Shown: positions 34,818 through 42,224 of the stretch, piece after piece | Layout of the letters: every line of letters starts with the position of its first letter | How positions within the stretch are numbered: the first letter of the stretch is position 1 | From: Legionella genomosp. 1 | Lineage (GTDB): Bacteria > Pseudomonadota > Gammaproteobacteria > UBA6186 > Azoamicaceae | Direction of reading: 5' to 3' | Assembly: GCA_945878715.1 (NCBI GenBank) | Contig: CAMCTX010000007.1 | Location: 1-44,905, forward strand | Length of the DNA: 44,905 nt | Program-made: the position numbers and the translations under genes | The notes under the pieces: model-generated | Told to the model about the DNA's origin: nothing | Seen by the model: only the letters and a program-made list of their open reading frames with translations | The model's database searches: none

Positions 34818-36296
34818 ATGTCTTTGATTGGTCGGGTTTATGAACAAAAACAGCTGCATCGGATTTTTCAATCCAATCGTGCAGAATTTGTGGCTGTTTA
34901 TGGGCGTAGACGTATTGGAAAAACCTATTTAATTAAAGAGTTTTTTTCTGAAAAGCCCTGTGTGTTTTTTCGTTCATCCGGTATTCATAAAGGGAAGCTT
35001 AAAACACAGTTACATAACTTTAAAAAAGAGATAGAAAATACTTTTTATGCGGGTCGCAAGGGTACACAATTATCCGTTTTTTCCAACTGGCATCAGGCCT
35101 TTGAAGCATTGAAAGATGCCATTGAGTTGCTAGCCCATGAACAAACAGTCGTTTTATTTTTTGATGAAATACCTTGGATGGCCACACCCAAATCGGGGTT
35201 GTTAGAAGCGCTTGATTATTATTGGAATCGATACTTCTCAGAGAACAAAAAAATAAAATTGATTATTTGTGGTTCGGCTGCTTCTTGGATTATTGATAAC
35301 GTATTACATAACACAGGTGGATTGCATAATAGGGTTACCTTACGATTACGTATTGATCCTTTCACGCTGTGTGAAGCACGTGATTATTTAATCGATAAAA
35401 ACATTTATTATAATGACGAGCAGATACTCATGCTCTATATGTGTCTGGGCGGCATTCCTTATTATCTTGATTTTCTTGAAAAGGGATTGTCTGCCATTCA
35501 AAATATTAATAAAATCTGTTTTCAAAGAAAAGGAACGCTTTATGATGAGTTTGATCTGTTGTTCGCTTCATTGTTTAAGAATCATGAAATTCACGAAGCT
35601 ATTATACATTTTGTAGCTTCTAAACGGGAGGGTGTTTCTCGCGCTCAGATTGAGGAACATCTTCAACAAAAAGGTGGCCGTGTAACAAAGAGATTAAAAG
35701 AGCTTGAGGAAGCCGGTTTTATTATTTCAGGCTTACCCTTAAAAAAAGATCGGGGTGTTTATTACAGAATTTTTGATGAATACACGCTCTTTTATTTATA
35801 TTGGATTGCTGCAAAGTCTAAAAATAAAATTTCTAGCAATATTGATGATCACTATTGGGAAGTCTTATCCAGCAAGCCGGCTTGGAGCGCTTGGTCTGGG
35901 TATGCCTTTGAAGCCATCTGTTTCAAGCACATCAATCAAATTAAGAAAGCGCTTCGCATTCCGAATGGATCGGAAGTTTCATCCTGGAAATATATTCCCA
36001 CTAAACAATCAGAAGAACAAGGCGGGCAAATCGATTTAATTTTTGATAGGCCGGATAATATTATTAATTTATGTGAAATAAAACATTGTCAGTCTGAATT
36101 TATGATTGATAAAAAATATGCTAAAACGCTTATCGAGCGTGGAAAATTGTATTGTGAATATACCAAAACAAAAAAACAAATATTTCATTCTATGATTGTG
36201 AGTGGTGGGTTGAAAAAGACACTGTATAGTGAAGAAATAGTCTCATCGGTGGTTACTCTGAAAGATTTATTTAAGCATGATGAGGGTTCTATTTAA
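34818..36296 (+). CDS. AAA+ ATPase with DUF234-type nuclease-like C-terminus
   Basis: The 492-aa protein belongs to the STAND-like ATPase_2/DUF234 group. The N-terminal P-loop domain has VYGRRRIGKTYLI and Walker B VLFFDEIPWM, then LIICGSAASWIIDNVL. A helical winged region (EGVSRAQIEEHLQQKGGRVTKRLKELEEAGFI) follows, and the C-terminus has a PD-(D/E)XK-like core, QIDLIF...NLCEIKH. Homologues are common in bacteria with many mobile genes; their role is unknown, though defence or toxin-like activity has been proposed. AAGGAAGG precedes the ATG. It is AT-richer than the neighbouring nudF and rimK. Confidence 0.87.
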   Translation: MSLIGRVYEQKQLHRIFQSNRAEFVAVYGRRRIGKTYLIKEFFSEKPCVFFRSSGIHKGKLKTQLHNFKKEIENTFYAGRKGTQLSVFSNWHQAFEALKDAIELLAHEQTVVLFFDEIPWMATPKSGLLEALDYYWNRYFSENKKIKLIICGSAASWIIDNVLHNTGGLHNRVTLRLRIDPFTLCEARDYLIDKNIYYNDEQILMLYMCLGGIPYYLDFLEKGLSAIQNINKICFQRKGTLYDEFDLLFASLFKNHEIHEAIIHFVASKREGVSRAQIEEHLQQKGGRVTKRLKELEEAGFIISGLPLKKDRGVYYRIFDEYTLFYLYWIAAKSKNKISSNIDDHYWEVLSSKPAWSAWSGYAFEAICFKHINQIKKALRIPNGSEVSSWKYIPTKQSEEQGGQIDLIFDRPDNIINLCEIKHCQSEFMIDKKYAKTLIERGKLYCEYTKTKKQIFHSMIVSGGLKKTLYSEEIVSSVVTLKDLFKHDEGSI

Positions 36297-36297
36297 G

Positions 36298-37185
36298 TTA
36301 TTTCCCCGCAGTTTTTTCTAAAAACTGAATAATCGGCGTTATCACATCAAAACCACTAAGCTTTTCAAATAATTCAAGATTGGGTGAGCAATTCACCGAT
36401 AAGATAAGCGGGCCACGTTTGGATCGTACAAAATCGATGCTGGCCAGGTTCAATTTCATAACTTTGGCGGCGCGAAGCACCATCTTTTTTTCAAGCGCTG
36501 TTATTTTAATGGGTACGGCAGATTGCATAGGGCGACGATTATGTCGAAATCCAAATTCAAGGCTTTGTCGCTGAATGGATCCCACCACTTGATTTCCCAC
36601 CACCATGCAGCGAATATCAGAACCACCCGCTTCTGCAATATATTCTTGCACCAAGATATTGGCTTTAAGCTGTTTAAAGGCATTGATAACACTGACAGCC
36701 GCTTGTTGTGTTTCGGCTAAGACGGTACTGCGCCCCGCAGTGCCTTCTAATAAACGAATAATAAGCGGCGTGCCACCCACCATTTCAATGAGTTTTTCGG
36801 TTTCAGCAGGCGAATCGGCAAAACCGGTGATAGGCGATGGTAAGTCTTTGGTGGCCAATAATTGTAGGGCACGCAGCTTATCGCGGGAACAAAGAATAGC
36901 TGAAGAGGTATTCAGCGTATAAATGCCAAGCATTTCAAATTGTCTAAGAACGGCGGTGCCATAAAAAGTGTGTGCAGGTTTAAATTGCGGGATAATCGCA
37001 TCCAGATCCTTAAAAGGCTTATGGTTATAAGAATACACCAAAGGATCTTTAGCAGAAACATTCATATAGCAGTAGGCGGTTTGAATAAGATGAATATGAT
37101 GATTATGCTGGGCACAGGTATCGCTTAAGCGTTGATAGAGATGGGTGTTGCGATGATGCGTGAGTACAGCAATATTTAAGGACAT
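36298..37185 (-). CDS. rimK: RimK-like ATP-grasp ligase, atypical
   Basis: RimK adds glutamates to ribosomal protein S6. The sequence follows RimK along its length: VLAETQQAAVSVINAF, NILVQEYIAEAGGSDIRCMVVGNQVVGSI, IDFVRSKRGPL. Important differences appear at the active site. The metal ligand expected as Glu in EVN is Ser263 (LSVNCSPNLELFE), although Asp251 and Asn265 are kept, and the nucleotide-contacting Lys before EGT is Arg144. The loop usually FRSNLHRGG is FRHNRRPMQS. It may have changed activity. It overlaps the protease-like gene rimB upstream by 10 bp, forming a pair. Confidence 0.85.
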   Translation of the reverse strand: MSLNIAVLTHHRNTHLYQRLSDTCAQHNHHIHLIQTAYCYMNVSAKDPLVYSYNHKPFKDLDAIIPQFKPAHTFYGTAVLRQFEMLGIYTLNTSSAILCSRDKLRALQLLATKDLPSPITGFADSPAETEKLIEMVGGTPLIIRLLEGTAGRSTVLAETQQAAVSVINAFKQLKANILVQEYIAEAGGSDIRCMVVGNQVVGSIQRQSLEFGFRHNRRPMQSAVPIKITALEKKMVLRAAKVMKLNLASIDFVRSKRGPLILSVNCSPNLELFEKLSGFDVITPIIQFLEKTAGK

Positions 37186-37676
37186 ATATTTTCCTTGTAT
37201 TTATTCTTATAGAGTTTGCGAATGTCCGAACGTTTCATTTTACCTTGGCATAGAATGCGGGCCGGATCTACCATGGAATGCCCTTTGAGCGCATCTCTGC
37301 CTAAGAGCATACGAAAGACCATGGGGTCACGGTTGGTTAAGCTTATTTCGATATCCCAGGATAGCGTGCCTAAATGAATCATCGTGTGAATGATATAGCG
37401 CATTTCCTTATGACCCCCAGAATTCCTAATCAAGCGTTGATCGACTACAGGGGCGGTGCAGCGCTGCTGAATGCTTTGTATGTGTGGGAGGGGGTGTATG
37501 GTAAATCGTACAAAGGATTGGCTATGTCTATGGAAAAGCTCAATATCGGATGCGTGTAGGGCCGCGGTTTTGGCACCGGTATCCACCTTGGCTTTAATGG
37601 CGGGGATGCGCAGCGTGGGTAGGGCGCACCATTCTTGCCATCCTAATAGTAGCTTGGGTGGGTGATGATCAGTCAT
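37176..37676 (-). CDS. RimB-type retropepsin-like protease
   Basis: The 166-aa protein belongs to the family listed as ATP-dependent zinc protease (PF05618) but which looks like a retropepsin: LLGWQEWCALPTLRIPAIKAKVDTGAKTAALHA holds the DTGAKT aspartic-type motif, with MLLGRDALKG later, as in aspartic protease dimers. In Pseudomonas RimB is encoded with RimK and acts on the glutamylated S6 tail. No rimA gene is seen here. The pair with rimK and the 10-bp overlap point to a shared function. Confidence 0.83.
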   Translation of the reverse strand: MTDHHPPKLLLGWQEWCALPTLRIPAIKAKVDTGAKTAALHASDIELFHRHSQSFVRFTIHPLPHIQSIQQRCTAPVVDQRLIRNSGGHKEMRYIIHTMIHLGTLSWDIEISLTNRDPMVFRMLLGRDALKGHSMVDPARILCQGKMKRSDIRKLYKNKYKENICP

Positions 37677-37736
37677 AAGAGATAATACTTTTTAGTAGGC
37701 GAGCTCATTCGGAATCTTAGCTGATCCGCTCAAGGC

Positions 37737-38345
37737 ATGCAATCTTTAAAGATAGCAATCGCTTCTGGCGCTTTGCTGCTCAGTGGTGCCGTTTGTGCTA
37801 TGGATTTCGATCCGAAATTTTATGTGGGTGCTGAAGCGGGTATCAATCAATTGAAGATCAAGGATAAAGAGGACGGTTCTTCCTCCAAGAGCACGAAGCC
37901 TTCAGTGGGTGCTCTCTTAGGTGTGCGCTTGATTGAAAATATGGGCTTGGAATTGGGCTATACAGCTTTTGGTGCATTCAAGTTTAAAGATGTTAACGAT
38001 GATGAAAGCGGATCCTTAAAGCTTAGAGCTCCTCATGTGGATGTTTTAGGGTATTTACCTGTTTCTACAGACTTTGACCTTATTGCTTCTGTTGGTTTTG
38101 GTAAAATAAGTGGAAAGGCTAAGACTACAAAAATTACCACAGGTGTCGCTGATGCCGCTGAAAAATTCAAGGCAGATGCACTTCGCCTGGGTCTTGGTGT
38201 TCAGTATAAATTTGATGAGAACCTTAGTGCTAGATTGATGCTGCGTCATCAACATCTTAGCGGTCTAAAGCTCGATAACGTCAAGCTTACGGACAATAAG
38301 TATCAGGTCAATTCCGCTGGCTTGGGTCTGTTCTATCAGTTTTAA
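37737..38345 (+). CDS. Small outer-membrane beta-barrel protein
   Basis: The 202-aa protein has a signal peptide (MQSLKIAIASGALLLSGAVCA), then a series of amphipathic strands (FYVGAEAGINQLKI, VGALLGVRLIENMGLELGYTAF, LGLGVQYKFDENLSARLMLRHQH) and ends GLGLFYQF with the terminal Phe that marks barrels for BAM-mediated insertion. It resembles OmpA/OmpW-like eight-stranded barrels without the peptidoglycan domain. It stands alone, divergent from rimB by only 60 bp, and is closed by a strong terminator. Confidence 0.85.
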   Translation: MQSLKIAIASGALLLSGAVCAMDFDPKFYVGAEAGINQLKIKDKEDGSSSKSTKPSVGALLGVRLIENMGLELGYTAFGAFKFKDVNDDESGSLKLRAPHVDVLGYLPVSTDFDLIASVGFGKISGKAKTTKITTGVADAAEKFKADALRLGLGVQYKFDENLSARLMLRHQHLSGLKLDNVKLTDNKYQVNSAGLGLFYQF

Positions 38346-38372
38346 TATTGATAAACAAACACGTTAAAGAAG

Positions 38373-38393
38373 GGGCCGAAAGGCCCTTTTTTT
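38373..38393 (+). terminator. Rho-independent terminator
   Basis: GGGCC GAAA GGCCC (38373-38386) is followed by seven T. A GAAA tetraloop hairpin directly downstream of the barrel gene. It overlaps the 3' end of the convergent ATPase gene by a few bases. Confidence 0.9.
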
Positions 38394-39714
38394 ATAGCTG
38401 TGCATAATCGTACCCGAAGCTTGTGGCAATGGCATATAGGGGGTAGGAATGGATAGGATCGTGCTGCGAATAGTTACGACTCGAAAAGCGCAGCGCATAA
38501 GGTACCGTATGATTTTTTAAAAAGGCATGTAAGCTTTTAAGATGTCCTGTGGTGCCACTTTTAACTTCTACAGGAACAATGTCGCCTTTTAATTGGATAA
38601 TATAATCGACTTCTGCCTGGCTTCCAGACGTTTCTTGTTGCCAGTAGTAGAGCTTTTGTTTTTCGAAGGGATCGGCATAGGCCAGCATCTCTTGTCCTAC
38701 AAAAGCTTCGGTGATAGCGCCTTGGTTTACAAAAGCCTGCATAGGATTCAGAAGCCACTCTTTTAAATCCAGCCCCAAAATTCTTTGTGCTAATCCAATA
38801 TCTAAAAAAATCGTTTTAAAATGATCGGATTTTGTTTGGGCACCTAAGGGGAGACCTTGAGCGCTAGTATGGTGGATAAGGTGTGCAATATTGCCTTTGC
38901 TTAAAAGTTCTAAACAGGGCGTAAGTTCTCTTTTTCGAAATTCACCAGGAATGTCAGAAAATTTGAATTTTTTTGTGATGAGTCGTGGTATGTTTTCAAA
39001 TAAAACAGATACATATTTAATTTGATGTTTTTTTGCATATTTTTGAAAATCTTGTCTATAGGCATCGACTAAATCTTGTTGTATTTTAAAACATTGATGG
39101 GGATTTTTGGTATTAACCCAGTTGAGCACCACCTCAGGCATGCCTCCAATGGCAAAATATTCTCCCAGTAATCCTAAGAGTTTCTCATGAATCGCTTCAG
39201 AGGTGGGGTTTGCCAGGGTGCGTTCTCGTAAATAGTCAAAAAGCGGATCTTCTCCTTTTGCCAATAAAAATTCGAGCCAAGACAAAGGATACATATAAAG
39301 CGAGTTAACACGCCCCACAGGAAATCCAACCTCTTCTAAAGTAAAATCTAATAAAGAACCGGCGGCTATTACATGGAGCTTCGGTATCTCTTCATAAAAA
39401 TAACGTAAGGCGGTAATGGCAAGGGGAGCTGCTTGGATTTCATCTAAAAATAATAATGTTTTTCCGGGCGTGATACGTTTACCTGTTATTAATGAAAGTT
39501 CAAGCATAATACGATCGGATACTAAGTCTTTTTCAAAGATATTTTTTAGGGCAGGCTGCTTTTCAAAATTAATTTCTACAAAATCAGGAAATCGCTTAGC
39601 CAGTTGGCGCACCGCATAAGTCTTGCCTACTTGTCTGGCGCCCCTTAAGAGCAAGGGCTTGCGATGGGGATCTACTACCCATTGGTTTAGATGATAATCC
39701 ACAGCCCTTTTCAT
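38392..39714 (-). CDS. AAA_14/DUF4143 ATPase with nuclease-like C-terminus
   Basis: The 440-aa protein has the AAA_14-DUF4143 plan: Walker A LLLRGARQVGKTYAVRQLAKRF (about 21-42), Walker B TLLFLDEIQAAP, AAGSLLDFTLEE, YPLSWLEFLLA, then the DUF4143 region with FLDIGLAQRILGL and a PD-(D/E)XK-like core AEVDYIIQ...IVPVEVKSG. Function is unknown; such genes are common in bacteria rich in accessory DNA. Two 40-bp direct repeats lie in its promoter region. It is unrelated in detail to the DUF234-type ATPase at 34.8 kb but shares the ATPase-nuclease plan. Confidence 0.88.
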   Translation of the reverse strand: MKRAVDYHLNQWVVDPHRKPLLLRGARQVGKTYAVRQLAKRFPDFVEINFEKQPALKNIFEKDLVSDRIMLELSLITGKRITPGKTLLFLDEIQAAPLAITALRYFYEEIPKLHVIAAGSLLDFTLEEVGFPVGRVNSLYMYPLSWLEFLLAKGEDPLFDYLRERTLANPTSEAIHEKLLGLLGEYFAIGGMPEVVLNWVNTKNPHQCFKIQQDLVDAYRQDFQKYAKKHQIKYVSVLFENIPRLITKKFKFSDIPGEFRKRELTPCLELLSKGNIAHLIHHTSAQGLPLGAQTKSDHFKTIFLDIGLAQRILGLDLKEWLLNPMQAFVNQGAITEAFVGQEMLAYADPFEKQKLYYWQQETSGSQAEVDYIIQLKGDIVPVEVKSGTTGHLKSLHAFLKNHTVPYALRFSSRNYSQHDPIHSYPLYAIATSFGYDYAQL

Positions 39715-39726
39715 TTTTATTCTCTC

Positions 39727-39831
39727 ATGGTTGTTTTATGGGGTAAGTTTAGAGCATTTTTGGTTAAAAAGGAAGGATTATTTTAAGTTTAATGGTTGTT
39801 TTAGGGGGTAACTTTCAGACCTTTTTGGTTA
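39727..39831. repeat. Two 40-bp direct repeats upstream of the ATPase gene
   Basis: The copies are 39727-39766 and 39792-39831, 65 bp apart, with 33 of 40 positions equal. Both begin ATGGTTGTTTTA and end TTTTTGGTTA, with GGGGTAA in the middle. They lie immediately upstream of the leftward DUF4143 ATPase and may be operator sites, one very close to the start codon. Confidence 0.55.
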
Positions 39832-39925
39832 TTTTCGGCTGATATTAAAAACAGTGTCACTTGAGCTGCTAGTAAATCCTTTCAAGAATGTCTCTTCAGG
39901 CTCACTTCCTTTTGAGAGACAGGTG

Positions 39926-39982
39926 TTGATTTGGATTTAAAAAAGCACTATAATGAAACCTTATTTCAGACCTAAATAAGGT
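39926..39982 (+). promoter_or_regulatory. Promoter and operator of the RelB/RelE-type pair
   Basis: TTGATT (39926-39931) and a perfect TATAAT (39949-39954) are separated by 17 bp. Just downstream ACCTTATTT (39958-39966) and AAATAAGGT (39974-39982) form a perfect 9-bp inverted repeat with a 7-bp spacer. The AAGG of the right arm also serves as Shine-Dalgarno, 7 bases before the antitoxin ATG. This is the usual site for autorepression by the antitoxin. Confidence 0.75.
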
Positions 39983-39988
39983 GCTTAT

Positions 39989-40240
39989 ATGGAACATGTA
40001 CATGCAAATTTATCTGTTAGTATTTCGGAGTTCAAGAAAAATCCAAGTGCTCTGCTTGTACAAGCCAATGGAGAGGCTGTGGCGCTTCTTAATCATAATA
40101 AGCCTACCGCCTATCTTATACCCGCCAAGACTTATGAGAGTATGCTGGAGCTCATTGAAAATGCTGAATTGCTTGAAATAGCCAATCTTCGATTAAAAGA
40201 AAAGAATCAAGCCATAAGGGTGAAGCTTGAAGACTTATGA
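39989..40240 (+). CDS. Phd/YefM-family antitoxin
   Basis: The 83-aa protein fits the StbD/YefM/Phd antitoxin family: SVSISEFKKNPSALLVQANGEAVALLNHNKPTAYLIPAKTYE, the N-terminal DNA-binding and dimer part, then an acidic/basic helical tail that binds the toxin. It represses its operon at the inverted repeat beside the start and neutralises the adjoining RelE-like toxin. The ATG at 39989 is fixed by AAGG seven bases upstream. It overlaps the toxin gene by 14 bp. Confidence 0.88.
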   Translation: MEHVHANLSVSISEFKKNPSALLVQANGEAVALLNHNKPTAYLIPAKTYESMLELIENAELLEIANLRLKEKNQAIRVKLEDL

Positions 40241-40520
40241 ATTAGCCTTTATTTCTTCCGCTTTAAAAGAATGGAAAAAATTAGGCGCTACCTTGAAAGA
40301 ACAATTCAAGCAGAAGCTGAGTGAACGGCTTCAAAATCCACATGTTCCAAAAGATCGTCTGAGTGGTGCTTCGAATTTGTATAAGATCAAACTACGATCG
40401 GCTGGGTATAGGCTTGTTTATCAAGTGAATGAAAATAGTATAACCATACTGGTTTTGTCTGTTGGTAAACGCGAGCGAAGCGAGGTCTACAAAAGGGCTT
40501 TAGAAAGGGAGGGTATGTGA
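40227..40520 (+). CDS. RelE/ParE-family toxin
   Basis: The 97-aa protein is a RelE-type ribosome-dependent mRNA interferase: ELAFISSALKEWKKLGATLKEQFKQKL, then LSGASNLYKIKLRSAGYRLVYQVNENSITILVLSVGKRERSEVY, which contains the core strands and the basic R/K residues of the family. It is paired with the antitoxin gene by a 14-bp overlap, as usual. Similarity is nearest to StbE/RelE; a gyrase-poisoning ParE activity is less likely from the KxxxxxYRLVY block. Confidence 0.9.
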   Translation: MKTYELAFISSALKEWKKLGATLKEQFKQKLSERLQNPHVPKDRLSGASNLYKIKLRSAGYRLVYQVNENSITILVLSVGKRERSEVYKRALEREGM

Positions 40521-40560
40521 CCCGACAGGAAAAGAAATATATATGTTTCTTATCTTCAAA

Positions 40561-40597
40561 AAAGCAATAAATTGATTGCTTTAGTTTAAAAAAGCAA
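40561..40597. promoter_or_regulatory. Operator-like repeats before hipB
   Basis: AAAGCAAT (40561-40568) is inverted as ATTGCTTT (40575-40582), and AAAGCAA recurs at 40591-40597, 30 bp after the first copy. They end 5 bp before the hipB start, so a bound HipB would block transcription start. Autoregulation is known for HipB; its binding here is inferred. Confidence 0.5.
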
Positions 40598-40602
40598 CTA
40601 AT

Positions 40603-40911
40603 ATGTTTACCATGATGAGAACAATCGTTAAACAACTTAAAAAGCGACGACTGGCATTAGGTCTTAAACAGAAAGATATGATGCTGCGTATAGGCATTTC
40701 TCGTCAGCAGTACCAATATTTAGAGTCAAAGGGGAATCCAACATTGGAAACCTTGGAGTTGATGGCCTCAGGCTTAAATAGCGAGCTCATGTTAATCCCC
40801 AAAGAAAAAATGGGGGTTGTTGTGGCTGTGCTTATCGATTCCAAAAATAACCAATCAGAAAACCTTTTTCAAGATCCGTGGCGAGATTTTCTAAAGGATG
40901 ATGATGAGTAA
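40603..40911 (+). CDS. hipB: HipB-like XRE-family antitoxin
   Basis: The 102-aa protein is an XRE helix-turn-helix regulator: VKQLKKRRLALGLKQKDMMLRIGISRQQYQYLESKGNPTLETLELMASGL, typical of HipB, followed by a short acidic tail. HipB binds operator DNA and holds HipA in an inactive complex. The start codon cannot be chosen with certainty between 40603 and the ATGATG a few codons later. It overlaps hipA by 14 bp, the usual coupling. Confidence 0.87.
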   Translation: MFTMMRTIVKQLKKRRLALGLKQKDMMLRIGISRQQYQYLESKGNPTLETLELMASGLNSELMLIPKEKMGVVVAVLIDSKNNQSENLFQDPWRDFLKDDDE

Positions 40912-42169
40912 CAAAGAAGATGAAATGAAGGTACTCAAACTGACGCTACATGGCAGGCTTGTAGGATATTTGGCTGGTTTTAATAATGGTCGAAATGTAC
41001 TTAGTTTTGCTACTGCGTTTCAACATGATGTAGACAGACCCACTTTAAGTTTAATTACCAGCCCGGAATTCCCGAATGCTAATCGAATGATGGCGAACCC
41101 GTTGATTAGCCATCAAAGATTGCATCCCATGCTATCTAATTTGTTACCGGAAGGCACTATGCGAGAGATAATCGTGCAGGGGCTTAAGACGCACATTGAT
41201 AATGAATTTTACATCATGTCGTATCTAGGTGAAGACTTACCCGGGGCGCTTAAAGCAGAACCGATGGATCCAGATGAACTGTCGGAATTGGACATTGTTA
41301 ATAATGTTAAGGTAAAACCTGTAAAATTTGATAAGTTTCCAAAAGGAAATAAATTTTCTTTGGCGGGTGTGCAGATTAAGTTTTCTATGAAGGAACAAGA
41401 CGGTCGTTATAATCTGTCTGGAGGAGATATTCTGGGCGATTGGATCGTTAAAACCCCATCAACAAAACATGATGATGTGCCCTTAAACGAGTATACGGCT
41501 ATGAGGCTGGCCGCCTTGGTTGATATTGATATACCCGAGATAAAATTGGTTGCATTGAATCAATTAGATAACCTTCCACAAATTAAATTGCCGGGTGAAA
41601 ATTTTGCATTCGCGATTAAACGGTTTGATAGAAATAACAATGTTCGAATTCATATGGAAGATTTTGCACAGGTTTTGGTAAAATATCCGCACGAGAAATA
41701 TAATTCCGCCAGTTATGAGCAAATCGGTAAAATTATCTACCATTATTCTGGCGATGGTCTGGCTGATATTCAACAGTTTGCAAGAAGGCTGCTTGTTAAT
41801 ATTCTTCTTGCTAATGGTGATGCGCATCTTAAGAATTGGAGTTTGCTATATTCAGACAAAATAACCCCTAGACTTTCTCCAGCTTACGATATTCTAACAA
41901 CAAGCGTCTATATAAAAGATGAGAGTCAATATGCTTTAAACTTGGGAAAAACCAAAGATTGGCATGAGGTTTCGTATGCTCATTTTGAGGCTTGGGCTGC
42001 TAAAGTAGGTGTTCCATGGCAAGCAATCAAACCACATCTCGATGATATATTGAATAAAGCTAGAAGCTTATGGCCGAATGCATTAAAAGATCTGCCTATG
42101 AATGAAAAACACAAAAAAAATCTCAAAATTCATTGGCATCATTTACAAGATGATTTTAAGATTAAATAA
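40898..42169 (+). CDS. hipA: HipA-family serine/threonine kinase toxin
   Basis: HipA-type toxins phosphorylate tRNA synthetases and cause growth arrest. In this 423-aa protein the N-subdomain (about 10-110, with LHPMLSNLLPEG) is present, then the flexible Ser loop FSLAGVQIKF (153-162, Ser154), ATP-binding Lys185 in WIVKTP, catalytic NILLANGDAHLKN with Asp308, and metal Asp331 in SPAYDI. All key residues look intact. It is paired with hipB and is followed 55 bp later by an APH-fold kinase without a terminator between them. Confidence 0.92.
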   Translation: MMMSNKEDEMKVLKLTLHGRLVGYLAGFNNGRNVLSFATAFQHDVDRPTLSLITSPEFPNANRMMANPLISHQRLHPMLSNLLPEGTMREIIVQGLKTHIDNEFYIMSYLGEDLPGALKAEPMDPDELSELDIVNNVKVKPVKFDKFPKGNKFSLAGVQIKFSMKEQDGRYNLSGGDILGDWIVKTPSTKHDDVPLNEYTAMRLAALVDIDIPEIKLVALNQLDNLPQIKLPGENFAFAIKRFDRNNNVRIHMEDFAQVLVKYPHEKYNSASYEQIGKIIYHYSGDGLADIQQFARRLLVNILLANGDAHLKNWSLLYSDKITPRLSPAYDILTTSVYIKDESQYALNLGKTKDWHEVSYAHFEAWAAKVGVPWQAIKPHLDDILNKARSLWPNALKDLPMNEKHKKNLKIHWHHLQDDFKIK

Positions 42170-42224
42170 ATGGATGCCAAGTGTATTTTCAACTAAATAG
42201 GGTTTTTTGACGAGGCTGGAAGCT

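Noticed and set aside
39727-39831. Short CRISPR-like array
   Set aside because: Only two diverged copies with a 25-bp gap and no cas genes.
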